A DNA stretch of 64,000 nucleotides, taken from NCBI GenBank assembly GCA_041748075.1, contig JBGTDX010000036.1, positions 1-64,000 of the forward strand. The letters are read 5' to 3'. Below are positions 60,511 to 64,000 of this stretch, one piece after another; position 1 is the first letter of the stretch, and every line of letters starts with the position of its first letter. The translations under genes and the position numbers were made by a program. The DNA comes from JBGSYJ01 sp041748075 (lineage in GTDB: Bacteria > Acidobacteriota > Thermoanaerobaculia > Gp7-AA8). The notes beneath the pieces are model-generated. The model saw only the letters and a list, made by a program, of their open reading frames with translations. It did no database searches and was not told the origin of the DNA.

Positions 60511-62358
60511 CTACTTCGGCATTTTGAACGACACGGCCACGGGCATCCACGTGCGGACGCGCTGGCCGTCCTTCATCGCGGGAGTGAACTGCCATGCACG
60601 CACTGCGGTGATAGCGGATTCATTGAGTCCGATATTGCGTGAATCACCACGCATGATGCGGGCTTCCAGAACCCTGCCCGTTTCTGAAACCAGAGCGCTC
60701 ACGATGACGCTTCCCTCGATCCTCCTGCTTCTCGCCAGCGGCGGATAGACCGGCTCGACGGAACGTACGACCGCCGGAGCCCGGTCGACTTTCACGAGCT
60801 CGATGAGCTCGCCCTCGCGCGCGAGCGTGACGGGTGGGGGAGTTGCAGCGGGCAGAGGAGTCGCGACGGGGGTGCTGCTCGGGATTGCCTCGCGCCCGAC
60901 TTCTTCCCTCAGGCGTTCCTGTTCTTCGGGAGCCGCGGCCACGGAAGTCTGTATGGAGGCAACCGGGGTGGCCGTCGTTCGGCGTTCCGGCGGCTTCACC
61001 TCTGCTTGTCGCTGGCGTCGTAATTCTTCGTCATGCTTCGCCTGCAGTTTGAGCATTTCCTCCTGCAGCCGCGCGTTCACCGCAGCCTCGAAAGCCGCCT
61101 CACGTGCCGCGGTGTCGTCGAGCGGAGGAGGTTCCCCTGTCGTCATGGCCGGCTCGGCGATCACATCCGCGACAGGTAAGGGGACCACGGGAGGTGTCTG
61201 CGTCGTCTCGATCGCTCCGGCCTTTTCCTTCGCGACTGGCGGATCCGCTGGAGCGAACCTGAGGTAGGCCGCGGCGAGTCCAGATGACACGATCAGGAAT
61301 GCTGCCGCTGCATACAGAACTCTGTTACGTTTCGAGCTCGATGGGGCGATGGCGCCAGGAGCGGCGGTCGCCGATGGGCGCAAGCTCCCCGCGGCATTGA
61401 TTCTCGCCTCCTGTTTCTGCTCCAGCTGTTCCTGTTCGAAGTCCTTTCTCAGCAGGGTATGCAGATAGAATGCGAGATTGAACGTTGTCGGTTCGGAGCT
61501 GCCATCGTGGAGCAGGTTTGCGATCGCCTCCCGGAGCTCCCCCGCGGAACCGCAACGTGCGGCGGGGTCGGGCCCGAGGCACCGGATCAGAATCGTCTGC
61601 AACCCCGGGTCGAGCGGGTCGCCGGAGAGGCAGCTGCGTCCCTGTTGGATCCGGTCGATGTTCTGTTCAGAAGTGCGGCATTCCGGCAGGACGTCACCGG
61701 TCAGGAGAAGATAGAGTAAAGAGCCCGCCGAGTAGATGTCAGACAGCGGAGTGGGTGCGTCGCCGCGGACCACTTCGGGCGCGAGAAAGGGGCGAACGAG
61801 AGACGCTGTGCCGTCGACTTCCAGAGCGGCCTGCGTAACGCGCCCCAACTCCTGACCGGTGACGCGAACATCGCCGTCTCCCGTGATCCAAACGAAGTGC
61901 GGAAGCAGGCCGCCGTGAACGAGCTGATTTCCGTCGTACGTCAGATCGTGAGTTGCCTCGAGTGCCAGGGCGATCTTTTCTGTTATGGCCAGCGCCAGGT
62001 CTAACGGCATCGGAAGCCGACCACCGGCACTATTCTTTGCCCGGTCGGAGATCAGCGCGAGAGACCGGCCACCTTCATGCTCGTGGAGGAGCAGGTTCGT
62101 TCCGTCGGCGGGTACGATGCGCTGGCGCCGTGCGATCGCAGGGCCTCGTAATCCGGGAAGTACGGCCTCTGCTCGCGCCGCAGCTTCGCGCATCGCGGCC
62201 GCTGGGATGTGGGGAAACCGGCGCAGAGCGAAGGGCGCCGCTCCCGGCTCTGACGTCACGTCCAGGGCGCGCCATGTCTCGCAGACCGCGTCCGACTCGA
62301 GCTTCCCGAGGAGCAGGTAGCTGCCGGATTGCTCAATAGTCTTGGCACGCAGGCGCAT
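60511..62358 (-). CDS. Pseudokinase-TonB fusion protein
   Basis: The protein has about 615 residues. Residues 10-275 form a Ser/Thr kinase-like domain that keeps APEVVRGD and SDIYSAGSLLYLLLTGD. The ATP Lys is replaced (FALRRFP), the catalytic loop reads LVHGGLLPHFVWI instead of HRDLKPxN, and no DFG is found. One transmembrane helix (LYAAAAFLIVSSGLAAAYL) leads to a Glu/Arg-rich coiled and Pro-rich linker. A TonB C-terminal domain follows (YPPLARSRRIEGSVIVSALV, then AWQFTPAMKDGQRV). ATG 62358 is assumed, TTG 62382 possible. It may link cytoplasmic state to outer-membrane transport without ExbB/D partners visible here. Confidence 0.85.
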   Translation of the reverse strand: MRLRAKTIEQSGSYLLLGKLESDAVCETWRALDVTSEPGAAPFALRRFPHIPAAAMREAAARAEAVLPGLRGPAIARRQRIVPADGTNLLLHEHEGGRSLALISDRAKNSAGGRLPMPLDLALAITEKIALALEATHDLTYDGNQLVHGGLLPHFVWITGDGDVRVTGQELGRVTQAALEVDGTASLVRPFLAPEVVRGDAPTPLSDIYSAGSLLYLLLTGDVLPECRTSEQNIDRIQQGRSCLSGDPLDPGLQTILIRCLGPDPAARCGSAGELREAIANLLHDGSSEPTTFNLAFYLHTLLRKDFEQEQLEQKQEARINAAGSLRPSATAAPGAIAPSSSKRNRVLYAAAAFLIVSSGLAAAYLRFAPADPPVAKEKAGAIETTQTPPVVPLPVADVIAEPAMTTGEPPPLDDTAAREAAFEAAVNARLQEEMLKLQAKHDEELRRQRQAEVKPPERRTTATPVASIQTSVAAAPEEQERLREEVGREAIPSSTPVATPLPAATPPPVTLAREGELIELVKVDRAPAVVRSVEPVYPPLARSRRIEGSVIVSALVSETGRVLEARIMRGDSRNIGLNESAITAVRAWQFTPAMKDGQRVRTWMPVAVSFKMPK

Positions 62359-62426
62359 CAAATGGTCCGGGACGGCTTGCAAATCAAACTAACACCGGGT
62401 CGCGTGAGCGTCAATCATGCGACAGG

Positions 62427-63458
62427 TCACGGTGTCTGTGCAGCCTTCTTTTCCCGTTCGCGCCGTTCGCGCCAATAATCGCGCTGGTAGGTCTGGACCG
62501 CACGATTGTGCTCGGCAAGCGTCCGTGAGAATACGTGCGAGCCGTCGTTGCGGGAGACGAAGTAGAGGAAGTCCGTATTTGCGGGTGCGGATGCGGCGCG
62601 AAGGGATGCCAGTCCGGGGTTGGCAATGGGTCCGGGCGGAAAGCCCCGCTTCACATAGGTGTTGTAAGGGGAGTCGAGCTTGAGGTCATCCTTTCGGATA
62701 TTGCCTTTCCACGTACCGTTGAGCTTCATGGCGTAGATGACCGTCGGATCTGCCTGGAGCGGCATCCTGATCCGAGTGCGGTTGAGATAAACCGAGGCGA
62801 CGATGGGGCGCTCATGCTCGAGGCGTGCTTCTGTCTCGACGATCGAGGCGAGCGTGACGGTCTCGTGCAGGTCGAGACCGGTTTCTATGAATGCGAGCTC
62901 GCCACCGAACTGTTTGCGGAAATTCTGCACCATGGTCCGGACGATCGCGGCAGGCCTTGTGCCCGGGGCAAGCGTATAGGTATCGGGGAAAAGATATCCC
63001 TCGAGACTCGTAGCCTCCGGATCGAGGTCCCGGACCAGCTCAGCGTCATCGGTCAGATCACGCCATTCGTCCTCGCTCCCGAAGCCCTCTGCGGCCATGA
63101 TTGCAGCGATCTGGAAACGGTCGAGTCCCTCGCGAATCGTCACCGAGTGAAGTACGACATCACCCTCGATCAGCTTCTCCAGTACGGCCACCGGAGATGC
63201 AGCTCCCGAGAATTCGTAAACGCCGGCCTTGAGCGAATCGCCACGGCGGATCGTCTTGAGGTAAATCAGAGGGACGAAGTCGTCACGAAGGACCCCTGCG
63301 GTCCGTAGGTGCTCGAGGATTGCACCGCTGTGCAGCCCCTTCCTGACTTCAACCCGCACTTGCGGCTCATCGAAGTTCTTGTAGGGCGTCGTCATCGCGC
63401 GCCAGAGAAAGAAGCCCAGCGCTACGGTGAACAGGACCCCGAAGACTGCGAGGATCAT
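62427..63458 (-). CDS. mltG: Endolytic murein transglycosylase MltG
   Basis: The 343-residue inner-membrane enzyme has one N-terminal helix (MILAVFGVLFTVALGFFLW) and the YceG domain. ASIVETEARLEHERPIVASV contains the catalytic Glu, and VYLNRTRIRMPLQADPTVIY, SPYNTYVKRGFPPGPIANPG and DFLYFVSRNDGSHVFS are family signatures. It cuts nascent glycan strands and so ends their growth. It lies downstream of ruvX, an order often seen in bacteria. Confidence 0.94.
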   Translation of the reverse strand: MILAVFGVLFTVALGFFLWRAMTTPYKNFDEPQVRVEVRKGLHSGAILEHLRTAGVLRDDFVPLIYLKTIRRGDSLKAGVYEFSGAASPVAVLEKLIEGDVVLHSVTIREGLDRFQIAAIMAAEGFGSEDEWRDLTDDAELVRDLDPEATSLEGYLFPDTYTLAPGTRPAAIVRTMVQNFRKQFGGELAFIETGLDLHETVTLASIVETEARLEHERPIVASVYLNRTRIRMPLQADPTVIYAMKLNGTWKGNIRKDDLKLDSPYNTYVKRGFPPGPIANPGLASLRAASAPANTDFLYFVSRNDGSHVFSRTLAEHNRAVQTYQRDYWRERREREKKAAQTP

Positions 63459-63520
63459 CAGCGAAGTCGCAAGGCCTCCGCACCCGCGGCGTTTCTCACC
63501 TTTGTAGCGACGCGGGCGGG

Positions 63521-63955
63521 CTATGACGGCCTCCGGTGCCTGGCATCCAGGTAAGACTGAAGAATGACGCTGGCCGCTTCCATATCGATCCGTGAGTCGA
63601 GTTTTCGTCCTTTTTTGCCTGCACTTCGAAGGCGGGAGGTCGCTTCGACCGTTGTGAGCGCCTCATCCCAGAGGACGACTTCTTTGCAGGTTCTCTGCCT
63701 GAGGGCTTCTGCAAGCGATTCAAACCGCGCCTCAGTCGCTGACGCATCCATTCGTTTCGACCTGGGAATCCCGAGCACGATGGTCCCGACCTCGAGCTCG
63801 TCGGCGAGTTCGGCGATCGCATCGAGGACGCCCTGAAGATCCCCTCGATTGGCGATCACCGAGTGTGGCGTGGCCAGGACTCCCGATACGCTCACAGCAA
63901 TTCCGACGCGCCTGCTTCCCATGTCGACTGCTAGAAATGACATTCCGGCAGCCAT
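63521..63955 (-). CDS. ruvX: Putative pre-16S rRNA nuclease / Holliday-junction resolvase YqgF
   Basis: The 144-residue RNase H-fold protein has FLAVDMGSRRVGIAVSVSGV (first catalytic Asp), GTIVLGIPRSKRMDASA and VVLWDEALTTVEATSRLR (second acidic site), and ends with DMEAASVILQSYLDAR. It matches YqgF, which matures the 5' end of 16S rRNA in E. coli. The start is ATG 63955 or 63943. It is the first gene of the ruvX-mltG pair. The last 45 nt of the window hold no identifiable gene. Confidence 0.92.
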   Translation of the reverse strand: MAAGMSFLAVDMGSRRVGIAVSVSGVLATPHSVIANRGDLQGVLDAIAELADELEVGTIVLGIPRSKRMDASATEARFESLAEALRQRTCKEVVLWDEALTTVEATSRLRSAGKKGRKLDSRIDMEAASVILQSYLDARHRRPS

Positions 63956-64000
63956 TGTAACGGCTGTACAGATCGCGACCGCGGGGACGCTGGCCCTGGC

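Overview
The window is GC-rich bacterial chromosome, densely coded on both strands, with no rRNA, tRNA, phage or insertion sequence that I can see. Several features point to Acidobacteriota. There are three tandem genes of the VWFA-related family that is typical of that phylum, a kinase-like protein fused to a TonB C-terminus, a HEXXH peptidase/TolB-propeller/outer-membrane-barrel fusion, paired M16 peptidases and a stand-alone SWIB protein. Many lipoproteins and outer-membrane proteins indicate a diderm cell. The class cannot be fixed from the sequence alone.

Layout. 1-6.1 kb: 3' part of a gamma-glutamyltransferase, then a leftward block with an OmpA/lipoprotein set, gluconokinase, a LytS/LytR-type two-component system and a dienelactone hydrolase-like lipoprotein. 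6.4-9.8 kb: remains of a glycan locus (an oxidoreductase lacking most of its Rossmann domain, a glycosyltransferase, an antisense RmlC-like remnant), a Spy-like periplasmic protein, a CPXCG protein and a frameshifted CorC-domain remnant. 10-18 kb: glycogen debranching enzyme GlgX, a YihY-like membrane protein, a ferric-reductase-like flavoprotein with a cytochrome c, and a class V aminotransferase. 18-23.4 kb: three VWFA-related paralogues, the third interrupted by one in-frame stop. 23.6-30.7 kb: UDP-glucose dehydrogenase and UDP-glucuronate decarboxylase (nucleotide-sugar supply), PurA, HutH and Kbl. 30.7-34.2 kb: two M16 peptidases and a SWIB protein. 34.4-41 kb: chemoreceptor, PurF and PurL. 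41-48 kb: PlsC-like acyltransferase, a two-subunit 2-oxoacid:ferredoxin oxidoreductase, a repeat-rich lipoprotein, a BtuF-like protein and a GlcD-type oxidase. 48-53 kb: two peptide-type ABC permeases, QueD-like protein, envelope-stress-type small membrane proteins and DprA. 52.5-56.8 kb: a three-gene envelope operon ending in the protease-propeller-barrel fusion. 57-64 kb: topoisomerase IB, a large polytopic membrane protein, the pseudokinase-TonB protein, MltG and RuvX.

The most unusual signals are non-coding. Palindromic elements bounded by perfect heptanucleotide repeats sit between convergent genes, with arms touching both stop codons. Related heptad arrays with other sequences lie at other gene ends. 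Two other hairpin repeat families are also present. All three VWFA-related genes carry a CATAAT box ending exactly 6 nt before the start codon, which predicts leaderless transcripts; hutH has a similar box. All functions are inferred from reading translated sequence, without database searches.
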